64,000 nt of DNA from Xiphophorus maculatus (taxonomy: Eukaryota; Chordata; Actinopteri; Cyprinodontiformes; Poeciliidae): assembly GCF_002775205.1 (NCBI RefSeq), contig NC_036456.1, forward strand, positions 21,758,968 through 21,822,967, given 5' to 3'. Every line of letters begins with the position of its first letter. Position 1 is the first letter of the stretch. The position numbers and the translations under genes were made by a program. Positions 34,240-45,651 of this stretch are shown here, piece by piece. A model generated the notes under the pieces. The model made no database searches and was not told the DNA's origin. It saw only the letters and a program-made list of their open reading frames with translations.

Positions 34240-37200
34240 CTAGAAGAACCAGCGAAACGCCTCACCGGCTGGGACGGAGGGCGGCCGCTGAGGAGCAAAC
34301 AGAGAAGAAGAGTTGGTGAAAGAGCCAACAGGAATCAAGCCATTTTCCTGGCACATTGTAGCTTCAGTCATTTATTCAGGTTTGATTACAAATGAAGTGA
34401 GCTTCCTCAACGGTTCAGAGTCTTGCTCAAGTCTTGACCCAGTTGACCAGAAACTTCCTTAGCTTCAAACCCAATGGATCAGACTGAAAGGTTAATGTTT
34501 GCATCTCTTGGAGAAAAACTTTCTTCTCTAAACTAGAGCATTAAGTTTGAAGAGTTGTTTTTTTGGCCTTTTTGTTTCGGACTCTGCAGGACAAAATCTC
34601 TGCTGAAGGTAACGGCGAAGTACTGACAAAGCTTTAATGTTCAGTACACAGTAAAGTTTAGGACCGAGGGAAAGTCTGTCGGGTCGACTTCAAAGAGAGC
34701 AAAGAAAGGATGAGGCAAGAGAGTGAAACCACCTGCCAACACACACATACAGGACACACAGGTTCACACACTCTGTTAGCCGTGCACACGTGCACGGTGC
34801 TGTCAGTTGCCGTGAGGCTCCGCAGGTCCAATTAGTGTGTAATTGAGGAAGATTATGGCTGCTAATTCACTGTCTTCGTAACGCACACACTCCTTGTTTT
34901 AGTGTGCAAGGGAGGGAATAATTAGAGTTAGTTGGTAGACATTCCCACAGGAAGTGTGTGTGTGTGTGCGTGTGTGTGTGTGTAAGAGAGATATATGGAG
35001 TCATCAGTGAGGTCGAAAACCGGTGTCAATGAATTATTGATCGCCGCTACTTCTTACGGCAAAGACGAGCGCTGGCACACACACCCCGAGGAGAAGGCAG
35101 ATAACATAAATATTCTCCGTTTCCCGCTCTCTGCAGGCTCTCTTTATCTCTGTGAATCAGTGTAGAGCTGGTGTGTGCGTCGGTGTGTGTGCCGGTGTGT
35201 GTGTGTGTGTGTTGGCAGCCTGCCAGACCTCGGCAGGCTCCAAGCTCTCGCTTTTCACCACCCACCATCTGCACAGCACTCACACACACTCACTCAGCGG
35301 GGTGAGCGATGCCTTCCAGCCTCCCTGGCAGTCATCTGGGTTAAGTGAGCCAGGACACACACACACACACACACGCACACACCCAGAACCAAGCACACAC
35401 ACAGAAACATGTAGAGAGAAGTAAAACCAGATAGAAATTTGGCTCCGTCGCTGTATGTACGTGAACATGTGCAGGGTCTTGAAAAAGAATTGATGCCTCT
35501 TGAACTTTTCCTCATTTTGCTACATTATAACAACAAACTTCAGTGTTTTAGTGGAACGAACAAAATGATCCAAAGAGTTGCATCGTTTTGGAGTGGAAGC
35601 AAAATGAGAGAACATTTTTAGAACCATCTTTCACTGAAGGTAAACCTTGAAGATGCATTCAGTTGAGGTCGGTCTCCAACTGGAGCCTCCAACTAGTTTT
35701 CTTTCAGAAATCTTAAGGATTTAACTTCCTGTCAACTCCATGTCCACACTGAAGAGCAGAATCTCCGTAGGATGATGTTGCCACCACCATGTTTCACTGT
35801 GGGGTCGGTGTGGTTAAGGTGATGAGTAGTGTTGGTTTCCAACACACTTAAGAGAGAATCATGAGAACCTGACGTTCAGCTTCACTTGACTCTCCTCTGC
35901 ATGGTTCAGGTGGTTTTCCTTTACAACTGTGGGCCATCGCTACTGGGTGGGACTGTGACACAGTTGGGTCATCCAGAAAAAATCTTTATTTGTTGCATAA
36001 AGATCAGTGAGTGTGATCTCTATGCAACACAAAGGCAGCCACATAGGAGGATGTTGAAGCTAAGTTGAACATTCAGAACCAGAACAGGCAACAGAAAAAG
36101 AAATGTGGATGAAGGCTCCCAGATATTTGGGCGTACTGCACATATTCTGTGAGACATGTGGACAAAACAAACCTTGTCCTGCATGGTTGAGATTTCATGG
36201 TCGAGCATATCGTTTGCATGCATTTCTTGTAACAAGTTCCTTCATTTCCTCCAGTCCGAATGGATTCTGGCTTGTTTGATGAGCTACTTGCCCACCAACA
36301 GCTTCTTGTGCAACACAAAGTACACAAGAAGCTGTGTACTTTGTTGTGTATTTGGCGATCAAATTTTACTTGATCACCAAACTTTGCCTTTGCCCATCCG
36401 TGTCGGACAGACGTCTGTTTTGAGTTTGCCTCTAGGACGCAGATCTCCACTGAGTGAAGTACAACCAGATATGTGGGAGCCTTTAGTCAGTCTTGTGACT
36501 CTAACCAATCAGTGACCAATTTCTAAAAAAGAAGCTGGTACTATGTAACTTTTGCGATTGGAAAACCCCTATAGCTGAGTAGAACTGAGTCTCTGACTGT
36601 ATTGCTTATAACAGCGTATTGCTTGAAAGCTTAAGAGTCACATTGGATTTGACCACATGTTATCTGTATCCTGTGTCACAGGACTTACTTGGCTTTCTTT
36701 CAATGTGGATTTTCTTCTTACCAGTTTTATTAAGATGTCAGTTTTATAGATTGCTCAACTAATGTCCGTCTTGTCAACAGATTCTCCCTCTTGAGCTATA
36801 GATCTCTGCAGCTCCTCCAGAGTTACCATGGAGCTCCTGGCTGCTTCCCTAATTAATTCTCTCCTGTCAGTTTATCCAGTCTTGGTAGATCTCCAGTCTC
36901 TCCATGTTCAGATGATGGATTGGTCAGCGGTCTGGGAGAAAGTTTGGAATGTTGTTGTAGAACCCAGCCCTCCTTTTAACTTCTCCAGAACTTTCTCCTG
37001 CAGCGAGGTTCCTGGGCCTCATTCCTTCATCGTTTTCTCTCCACGTCATAATAAGGACCTACTTTGAGTAACTCAGTGAGAATAAGTCGCGGGTGTCCAG
37101 CTCCGGTCCTTGAGGATCCGTGTCCTGCTAGTTTTAGATCTCTCTGCTCCAAGGCAGCTGATTCAAAAGGTTCAACTGCTCAACACGTCATAATGTTCTG

Positions 37201-38667
37201 CAGAAGCCGGTTGATGACCCAACACTTGATTCAGGTGTGTTGATCCAGGGAAACAACCAAAACATGCAGAATTTCTGCACTTGAATACGGACTTTGAGCA
37301 CCACTGAGCCCAAATAAAGACAAAATATGTGGTGATATAAATACTTTTGTATGGCTTGATTTGTGTTTTACCCTATGTGTGCGTTACTCACCTCCAGCAC
37401 CCCGCCTCCTCCTCCTGGCTTCTTCTTCAGCTCCTCACACTTCCTGAACTTGCAGATCTGGTGACCCGTCTTCCTGTTGCGGCAGGACGAGCAGACGCCG
37501 CAGTTGATCAGTCGTCTGCACGGCCCGCATACGCCACAGCGCTTCCGCTTCCTCTTCGCCACTGTCCCTGACGATGATGAAGATGATGAGGAGAGAGACA
37601 CACCCCCTGCTGTCACCCCTGATGATGAAGGGGAGGAAGAGGAGGGGCAAGGGGAGGAGTTAGTGTGCTGCTGGCAGTCCGTTAGCGCCCGCTGGCCGCT
37701 CGTCATCTGAAAAGCGCTGCTGGCGTCTGAAATCCCGCCGCCTGCGGATCCCATTGCCATGACGATGACCCCAGGGGGTAATCCCAGCCCCCCCAGGAAG
37801 CCACCACTCATTACTCCTCCCCCATTGCAGTTGCCGCCCTCTGATAGGCCCATCATGTCCGGGTGGGCGTGTCCCTGCTTGTTCATAACGCCACAGTCTG
37901 CGCCGCCGCTGTAACCGGGCAGAAAGTTCCCGTTGCTAGGCGCTATGGGGTGATGGTGTGCTGTTCCCTGGCTAACAGGAAGTGACGCAGTGTGTCCGTG
38001 TTTTTCAGCCCCTCCCCCTTCACTTCCACCACCGGTTCCTCCCCCCCCGGGCCCCCCGCTGCTCTGGTGCATGCTGCTGCTGTGGGGGTGCGAAGAGGTC
38101 ATGTGACCTGGCGTCGCCGAGGGATGGTGGTGGTGATGCGTTGGCGCTGTAGCTACAGGTTTGGGCCTGCCCCAGAACATGGCCGCCGGGTGGTTCATGT
38201 TCATGTTCATGTTGTCATGGCAACCCCATGGGGCTGTCGCCATGGCACCCAGCCTGGCAGCGGCGGGGGGGAAGATAGGAGCGGCGGCCGCCAGACGAGC
38301 CGCCAGTTTGGCTGATTGTGGGAAGTTTGTCACGTTCATGTTCATGTTGACGTTAGTCTTGTAGAAGGTGGCGATGGATGAGCGGTACCGGTCCATCTCA
38401 GTGGTGTAGTCGAGCATCGGCGCTAGACCCGACACCTGCAGCAAAGACCTTCATCACTTTTCATTACGCCATGTGACTTTACATCTCAGAGACCAACAAT
38501 TCACCAGCGCAGGTGATCGCATCTCAGAAATTCAGAAAACACCAACTCACCTGTCCCTGACTGCCGTAACCATGGTGATTTGGGTGATGGTGAGAGGGGG
38601 CGGAGCTTCTCTGCAGCATCGAGGAGAGGTCACTCTCTACACACACGCCGCTCGTCATTCCCGACAT
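34240..38667 (-). CDS. cxxc4: CXXC-type zinc finger protein 4 (IDAX)
   Basis: Binds unmethylated CpG DNA through its CXXC finger, restrains Wnt signalling by binding Dishevelled, and in mammals promotes TET2 loss. Coding exons on the minus strand are 38667-38551, 38435-37392 and 34287-34240, all phase 0, giving 402 residues. The N-terminal block [20 protein letters not shown] and the later GLPPGVIVM parallel human CXXC4 (367 residues). The CXXC domain spans about 333-378 ([20 protein letters not shown], then [13 protein letters not shown]), and KTGHQI is the Dishevelled-binding motif. The RLINCGVC core favours CXXC4 over CXXC5. The 48-nt last exon gives [15 protein letters not shown] and stop, the family C-terminus. 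Residues between carry Met-Asn, His and Gly-rich runs. The first exon starts at the only upstream ATG in frame. The 3104-bp second intron houses a Tc1 relic. Confidence 0.95.
34780..35140. promoter_or_regulatory. Candidate conserved element in cxxc4 intron 2
   Basis: Non-repetitive stretches flanking a (TG)n run, with ccaattagtgtgtaattgag, ggctgctaattcactg and tgtcaatgaattattgatcg, rich in homeodomain-type ATTA cores. A near-palindrome ccgtgcacacgtgcacgg lies at about 34781-34798. Enhancer function is inferred only. Confidence 0.3.
35470..37080 (-). mobile_element. Tc1-like DNA transposon relic inside cxxc4 intron 2
   Basis: About 1.6 kb colinear, on the minus strand, with the abundant teleost Tc1-like element. 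It starts at cttgaacttttcctcatttt, passes gatgttgccaccaccatgtt (35775), tggctttctttcaatgtgga (36690) and gcagctcctccagagttacc (36809), and ends in the region for the transposase helix-turn-helix near 37050. The frame is broken many times and some 0.7 kb in the middle (about 35.86-36.64 kb) does not match, so it is dead. The match was recognised from memory, not searched. Confidence 0.8.
36299..36334. other. Perfect 12-bp inverted repeat
   Basis: CAGCTTCTTGTG at 36299-36310 and its complement CACAAGAAGCTG at 36323-36334 around a 12-base loop. The loop side (caacacaaagtacaca) is itself nearly repeated in inverted form at 36333-36348. It lies in the unmatched middle of the Tc1 relic. Confidence 0.85.
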
Positions 38668-39239
38668 GACCTCTCACACACAAACACACATATGAACACG
38701 TTTGCTCAGCTAGCAGTTAGCTCTGTGAGGTCACTGCGTTTTGGTCTGTGAATAAAACAGATCAGACAAAGTGCCTTTAGGAAACACATGGCTTATTGAT
38801 TCTACAGATCACAGTAACCTTCCATTCTGCTGTAACCTTTTACCCAATATCAGTTAATAATTTTTGTCTACACCTGATGTATAGACGTTGGTTTATCAGA
38901 CATTATGTTGGTTAATAACAAGTTAAGAAAGGAAACCACTTTCTAAGGTTATTGTCCTTCTTCTAGAATATCACAGCACCAGGTGACGATACTTTTGTCA
39001 ACAATATATTCTCTCTTTAACATATTTGAACCTTTGTGTTCCCTGGTCAGCACCATTTCCTCCTTCTGTTGGCCTTAGACCAGGGCAAGCACACCTCGCA
39101 TCACCTCCTATATGAAACCAACCCTACTCACTTATTCCAGTACAGTAGATGGTGATTTAGCATTTTTGATGTTAAGCTGTTGATGCAATGTTGGAACTCA
39201 AATCTAAGAATGATGCTTCAACCAACCAAAATTGGCTCA

Positions 39240-39512
39240 CAAAACTGTTGGTGTCTATCTCCAGCAGCCATTGGGTAACAGGCAGGGTACACTCTGAGCA
39301 GGTTGCCATCGCAGGGCAACCATACACACAAAAAGGACCATTTACAGAGACCGATTAATCCCATGTCATGTTTTTGGACTGTGGGAGGAAGTCAGAGTAC
39401 CCAGAGAAAGCCAAGCCATGCACAAGGAGAGCATGCAAACTCCACGACAAAAGACTCCAAACCAGGCAATGGTGCTCCAAAATGCACCACCTTGCAGCCC
39501 TAACCTGATGTA
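39240..39512 (+). mobile_element. Teleost interspersed repeat (gactgtgggaggaag family)
   Basis: Diverged copy of a repeat very common in fish genomes, recognised by ggcagggtacactctgagca, tttttggactgtgggaggaa and gagcatgcaaactccacg, ending at ttgcagccctaa. No coding potential was seen. Family name not assigned. Confidence 0.75.
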
Positions 39513-41599
39513 ATGCAGTTTTGTAATTCACTGTGAAATGTCTTAATTTTTTTCACTATCCAAAAATATTAAAGACACATGTACACACATGCTCAGACAA
39601 GATCGAGAGTCCTGCTTCAAACATTTATTCCAGACATGAATAACAAGTTGAAGGTCAAGAGGAAAGGCAACACCTGTACCGCCGTCCTGTTCGTTGTTTT
39701 AGTCTGACTGTAACTAATTAGTTTGGTTTGAAATGCGTACATGGTTATACAGTATTATTTAGCATAAACTGGAACATAAAAATATGCAGTAGTTCAGTCT
39801 AATTCAGTCGCTGTATGAGAAAATGATTTGTAAAGCCGATGGAAGAGACCATCCTTATTCCCTTTCTGAACCATAAACAAAACAAATCCGTGAACAAAAG
39901 AAAAACGAGAAGGTGCAACCTCAGGGAACTAATTCTGATAAACCCCATGACATCATTATACACTAAACTCTGCTGATCTCACTCTCTTTGCAACGACCCA
40001 ACAGAAATTGAGACATGAAAAACAGACCAAACCAAGAAACCACAACCTCACCTGACAAGGACTGTATCGTCATTTTGGTTCTCTAAGGAGGGATCAACCT
40101 TAAAATCATCCTTACGCAGCATTACCAGCACATGATGGTGGTGGGAAAGAGACACCATTTTGTTTGGGTCAGTCTGGGTGGTTGTACTATAAATCCAGAT
40201 CCATATTAAACAGGGTGTCTACCGCTGAAGCTATACTGTACCATAAGGTATGGGCTTGTATTCCCAAATCCAGCCCCGTAACTTTTAGATACACCCTTAA
40301 TTCTACACATCTGAATCAAATAGTGAATTACCAGACCTCTACAGAGCTGACAGATGCTTAACGAGTCATTTGATCCAGATGTGTTAGAGACTGGAGGCAT
40401 CTAAAGGTCTAAACGATGGTAGATCTGAAGGATCGGCCGTAAGGAATCCTGCTGCACAGCAACAAACCTCTTCAGGTTACCTCAGTGATAAAGAGACCCA
40501 GATCTAGTTTGGTGTTTTCTGCAGACCAATTCTCGTCAACACCATGTTTACTTGCTGCTGCGTTGTGTTTAGGTTCTCCTGTGACCGGCCAGGCGACCAC
40601 CACACTGGTCCATGTCTGTGGTGGTGCATAAGATGATGAAAGCTGTCTCTTCCATGTCTCTCTTAATCTGGTTGACTCCAGGTCCAAAGGCCTTCAAAAT
40701 GCTCTGAGATCAGGATCCTCAGTGAACTAAAACCACCAGCTCTGTTTATCTTCAAACATTTATTTTGAATATGATTGGGAAAGAATCTGCATAATCAGCA
40801 GAGATGTCCCAATATCCAGACTAAACCAGTCTGATGTTGTTTAGAATGGGAAAGAAAAATGTATAAACTTGTTCAATCCTCCCTGAAAACTGCTAACAAT
40901 TTGATGTGATATTATAATCTCTTGCAAAATCTGCTTTTTCATTCCATTTCCATCTGAGATGTAACGTTTGTTACCTGGTGTTTTTAATTGGTAAGGTCTG
41001 TTAAAAAAGTCCAGAAGTCGTAGCTGAACTGGTCCCAGTTGTGATCGTTACGCCTGGTTACCCCAACATTAACACAAACTCCTGATTTTAACTGGTTTTG
41101 TTTAGTTTGAGATTGAAAGTCATCAGCATCTCATGAACATGCAGTCAAGTCGTTCCAAACTTTTACATGAAAAGTCGAAGCTCAGAATCTCTGATTGATT
41201 ATCTGAAGTGACCCAAATCCCCCCAACTTTTCGGTTCCATTAGGACGTTTCCATGTTGACGTCTTTTCATTTTCCAGCCCAGTATCTGTTACTCATGCAG
41301 AAGGCAGAGACACTTTTGGTCAGTCAGAACCGTCCCAAACCACTTTGGACCCGTGGCGTCCTCAGTTTGGTCCCCAGGTTCCCAGGAAATCCCGGACGGT
41401 TGGGAGTGTTGCCCGGTCTCGGACTCCATGGTGGCAGTAAAACAAACCAGCCAGCAAAGCAATCGCTGCCTTTTGTTGGTGTGTGAACAACGAGCAGACT
41501 GGCGCTGTGAGAACGAGTGTGAAATGTGGGTGTTTGTCAAAGGAAACAAACGCGTGCAGCCTCTAGCAGAGTGTGTGTGTAGCCAGTGTGGAAATGTGT

Positions 41600-42830
41600 G
41601 TCGGCTCGTGCGTGCGCGCGCGCGTGTCCCACCCCCTCATCCACCCCCCTGCCCCCCTCCAACCCTCCAACTCCCCCGAGGCGTAACTAATTACCCTGTC
41701 TGGTCAAGCGGGCCGGCGCGAGCTCCGACAGAAGGTCACAGCGGCCACCGACCGCGAGGGGAAAACGGCTCTCCCACGCGACACATTAACACCTCCCCCC
41801 CTCAGGCACTGAAAGCCAAGGAGCAGGGAGGAGGGAGGGAGAGTGATGAGAGGGAGGTGGAGGGGGTGGGGGGTCAAACACAAAAAAGGCAGAGCCGATA
41901 ACGACCGATAAATACCGTGAACACAGCATGCAGTCCGATACAGCGCGAGGAGGAAGGGAGAAGATGGACGGCGCGTGCTGCTGCTACTTACCGGCCCCGC
42001 GAGGAGGAGGAGGAGGAGGAGGAGGAGGAAGAGGGTGATGAGGAGAAAGAGGAGGAAGGAGGAGAAGACCGTCTGGGAATTAGCCCGCCACGGATCATGG
42101 CTGGCGGGGAAGGAGACAGAGAAAGAGAGGAGAGGAGGGGAGGGGGGGAGAGAGGAGCTCCGGGAGGGATTTGTCGGTCTGTTGGTACCAAGGAGGAGGA
42201 GGAGGAGGAGGAGGTGATGGAGGGAGGGATAACGGGGAGTGGGGGTTGGAGGAGGAGGAGGAGGAGGGCGGAGGGGGGGCGGATGGATAATCACCTGGGC
42301 TTGGCACAAGCGAGCGCGAGGCGGGGAGAAGGAGGGAGGGCGAGGCGTTAAATTAGCCCGGCGAGGAGAAGGGAAGCGGCTCTGTGGAGACCCTGCAGGG
42401 GAGGAGGAAGAGAGGCGAGGAGCTCGAGGAAAGGAAAGCGAGAAAAAAAACAGCACCACGGGAGGAGAGGGGCGGGGGAGGAGGGGTGATGAATAATGGC
42501 GGAGGTTATGAACGGATACGTGCGTCGCTCTCGCGGCAGGGCGAGAAGGGGAGGGAGGGAGGCAGGGGGTCCACACGACGCTGATGTTCGGTAACAGAGA
42601 GGGGAGGCTGTGTGTGTGTGTGTGTGTGGGTGTGCGTGTGTGTGTGTGTGTGTGTGTGCGTGTGTGTGTGTGTGGGTGTGCGTGTGTGTGTGTGTGTGTG
42701 TGTGTTCTGCTGTCGGCAGCGCCCGTGGCGGCGCGGCGTGCGGCGCGCGGTGTGAACCGTCTGATTGGCGCTGTGGAGAGGTGAGGAGGAAACAGGAGGC
42801 GCGAGAGCTGGCAGGTGATTGGCTGCTGGC
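41600..42830. promoter_or_regulatory. GC- and polypurine-rich block, possible distal cxxc4 promoter
   Basis: A GC-rich stretch (41.60-41.78 kb, 42.3-42.4 kb and 42.71-42.78 kb have many CpGs) surrounds about 0.6 kb in which the + strand is mostly G and A (gaggaggaggag runs). It lies 3-4 kb upstream of the cxxc4 start on the same side as its 5' end, so it may hold an upstream promoter or leader exon. Long open frames on both strands here are composition artefacts. Confidence 0.4.
42607..42703. repeat. (GT)n microsatellite
   Basis: About 97 bp of GT with GC and GG interruptions inside the GC-rich block. Confidence 0.95.
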
Positions 42831-43139
42831 CACTAACAGAGAGAGAGGTAGAGAGACCCTTCAGAGAAACGGGGGAGAGAGAATGAATGAAGAACTCTCT
42901 GTTTTTCTACAGTTTCCTTTAATAAAACTGAAACTCTGGGCTTTTCCTGACTGGTTTGTGTGTTTTTGATAAAAATGTCTTAATTATACCAACTTTTTGA
43001 AGTTGTTTAAGATTAATGCTAACACACATTAATTGATTTAAAAGCACTCTTTACTGGGTAACGTTTTATCTTTACACACACACACGATATGCACACACTC
43101 TGTCTGTTAGTAGTTGAGTGTTAAAGCAAGGGGGTAAAA

Positions 43140-43420
43140 ATGGTTCTTGCACAGAGCCGTATCCAACCCAGAGGACCCCAAAGTGCTTTTACACTCCATT
43201 CACACGCTGGTGGCAGTGAGCTGCTGGGTAGCAGCCACAGCTGCCCTGGGTCTAACAGAGGTGAAGCTGCCATGCATCATGTGCCCTCTGACCTCCACCA
43301 GCAGACAAGGCAGGTGAAATGTCTTGTCCAAGGACACAATGACAGAGGCAGACGGAGCGGGAATCAAGCCGGCAACCCACCAACTGAGGGACAAACTCTT
43401 TCCACCATCATCCCCGTATA
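43140..43420 (+). mobile_element. Teleost interspersed repeat (aagtgcttttacactcc family)
   Basis: Matches a widespread fish repeat by accccaaagtgcttttacac, cattcacacgctggtggcag, gtgaaatgtcttgtccaagg and gggaatcaagccggcaaccc. No coding potential was seen. Class not assigned. Confidence 0.75.
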
Positions 43421-43484
43421 CAACGACCGGGAGGACGACTCAGGAAGCCTCGGCACCACACCAGGAGAGAGTCACTGGAAGGCA

Positions 43485-43640
43485 CCGAGGGACCACAGGG
43501 AGGAGGAGGCACCGAGGAGTCACTAGGGGGCAACAAGGAGTCACTAGGGGGCAACGAGGAGTCACTAGGGGGCACCGAAGAGTCACTAGGGGGCAACAAG
43601 GAGTCATTAGGGGGCAACGAGGAGTCGCTAGGGTGGAGTG
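43485..43640. repeat. 21-bp minisatellite (ggagtcactagggggcaac)
   Basis: Seven copies of a 21-bp unit containing ggagtcactagggggcaac, with caacgag/caccgaa/caacaag variants. It lies immediately right of the interspersed repeat. Confidence 0.93.
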
Positions 43641-45151
43641 TGAGAATGGACTGTCCGGCTTAAGAGGCAGAAGGTCACCAGCCATGACAGTTAAAGCTGT
43701 CTGACGTTCCCACTCTGCCTCCTGCTGCAGCTCCACCAAACCCAGCAGACAGAGATGGAAGACCAGCCCTCCAGCACATAGAGGAGCCTAATCGTGATCC
43801 CAAGACGTCTAAAGGCAAAGTATGGCTCTGCCATGATCTCTCTAGTCTTAGAGACACAGAAACCTAAAATAAACACAAGAAAACTCAAATCCTCACACAG
43901 TCATAGTAGAATGGTCTACTATTTGGTCCAATTGGTCTCAGTACTACAGCTGATGCTGACATCTACAGTCTTCCATAGTTTCACTCTTGGGGATTGGCAG
44001 CCAATAGCCAATAGCCAAGTACCTTTGTATCTAGATATTTCAGCTTCCCTAATTGCATTTTCTTTTGAATATTTTAGACATGCTGTTTGACAAGACTGTG
44101 TAAATAGTCTGATTTTCCATAAATACTTTGAAGTTACTTTCCACAGGAAAATCAGTGAATCCAGAACCGTGAATCGGCACGGCTCCACCGTGGTTATTTA
44201 CTGCGGTCACTTTCTGGAAAAAATATATTTCTAGGAATAGTTTTACTGCACCACATTTTTTACTTACTTGAGTAATATAATTTGAAGTAACTACTCTTCC
44301 AGGAGTACAATTTCTGACTATGTTGCCCATTGAAAGTGACTTCACTAAACAGAGAAAAATGTTTTTTAACCCAAAACAGTATAAGAAACAACTAGATTTT
44401 TTTTACCATGTACTTTATTACCCATACTTGAATGGATGACTAAATTTTATTTCTGAATGAAATAGTGTTTCTATTACTTGAGTACATTTTTCAGCTACTC
44501 TACACACCTCTGGCTCTGAATCACTGTTAATTTAATGTTTATTTTCTAAAAAACAACCACACAAACTTTTCCTGGGTACTACTAAAAGCAACATAGGTAT
44601 CTCTAGTCGTTGTGGGATGATTATAACATATATATTACACACGGTCAGGTATAAGAAATAAGTGTAAAGTCTCAACAGAAGACCTTCAATAAGGTAAGAA
44701 AAGCAGGCAGGCTTCAGATCTAAAAATGATTAAATGTCGACATCTAGTGGAGGAAAGTGGGATGTGCCGTTATTGGTTTGATTACTGGTTTAATTTGGAT
44801 GTTCAGCGACAGAAACTGTAAGCAGAGGCCTTATAGTCACACCATCGGCAGAATCTTCAGTAATGCGGCTCTTATATTGTCGACTCCAGACTTTTACACC
44901 GACCTGATCCCGGTGCAGGTATGTTAGCTCCGCTGCTAGCGGTTAGCCTCGTCCAGGCTGCCGTTAATGTCAGCAAACGGCTAATATGGATTAAACGGAG
45001 CAGAAAGACCAGCCTTACCGCCGAGAACTGTTCGGTAATCAGGGTTAGAAAACAGAAGAACAGAGTCAGCTCACATAAAAACAGCAGCAGTTATCATATT
45101 GATTTTCCTATGTACAGTCAAGTAGATACATCGGGACAAAGGTATACGGAA

Positions 45152-45223
45152 GCGTTGGTGGTATAGTGGTTAGCATAGCTGCCTTCCAAGCAGTTGACCC
45201 GGGTTCGATTCCCGGCCAACGCA
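45152..45223 (+). tRNA. tRNA-Gly (anticodon TCC)
   Basis: 72 nt with a full cloverleaf. Acceptor stem GCGTTGG pairs with CCAACGC, then discriminator A. The D arm contains the A box TGGTATAGTGGTTAGCA. The anticodon loop CTTCCAA carries TCC at 45185-45187, reading GGA/GGG glycine codons, and the T arm carries the B box GGTTCGATTCC. It has no intron and no encoded CCA, as expected in eukaryotes. It appears identical to the common vertebrate tRNA-Gly-TCC. An 11-T run follows within 5 bases. Confidence 0.98.
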
Positions 45224-45227
45224 TATG

Positions 45228-45238
45228 TTTTTTTTTTT
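45228..45238 (+). terminator. RNA polymerase III terminator
   Basis: Eleven consecutive T on the coding strand starting five bases after the tRNA-Gly 3' end. Confidence 0.95.
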
Positions 45239-45452
45239 GTTTTATAGTGTTTATTTTATAATTTATTAAAAGTGTACATATAAGCTATTCGTCGCGAGAC
45301 TATCACAGTAAAATGCATGAATTACATAGAAAAGAAGCAGTCAAGTACATGTAGTGACTACATAATACAATCTTGTTCTACCTAAATGTTATTTTTAATA
45401 AATAGTGTGGATTTTACCAACTTGATTATTATGGATACTACACTTAGAAATG

Positions 45453-45553
45453 TACGGAAGAGGATTAGGGCCACCGAGAAAAAAAAAAAAAGATTTCTGA
45501 AATTAAAGTCAGAATTCTTTTTTTTTTTTCGGTGGCCCTAATCTTCTTCCGTA
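45453..45553. mobile_element. 101-bp foldback/MITE-like element
   Basis: Terminal 25-bp inverted repeats, left 45453-45477 (tacggaagaggattagggcc...) and right 45529-45553, with one mismatch. Internal A-run and T-run extend the stem. The direct repeat AGAAATG flanks both sides (left copy 45446-45452; right copy overlaps the end of the right arm), fitting a target-site duplication. No coding capacity. Confidence 0.85.
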
Positions 45554-45651
45554 GAAATGGGATCTGTTTGAAGTGTTTTATTGAATAAAGTAAAGTATTA
45601 TTATGACTAAAGTTCCTGAATGTTCGGTTACCTGCGGCAGTGAGTCCAGAC

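Larger units (their letters stand above)
38668..45151. other. Interval between cxxc4 and the tRNA gene
   Basis: Contains cxxc4 5' flanking DNA, two interspersed repeats, a GC/purine-rich block and a minisatellite, listed separately. No supported protein gene was seen. A 40-codon open exon-like stretch at 44799-44918 is treated as a finding. Confidence 0.6.

Noticed and set aside
36073-36515. Overlapping 125- and 119-codon frames
   Set aside because: They lie in cxxc4 intron 2 within the unmatched interior of a transposon relic, with no conserved protein features.
37435-38364. Frames antisense or shifted within the cxxc4 main exon
   Set aside because: Shadows of the CXXC4 reading frame in low-complexity codons.
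41704-42576. Minus-strand 290-codon open frame rich in Pro/Ser/Leu, plus overlapping + strand Glu/Arg-rich frames
   Set aside because: Open frames on both strands arise from polypurine/polypyrimidine composition with few stops. No domain, no conserved motif, no splice-consistent neighbours.
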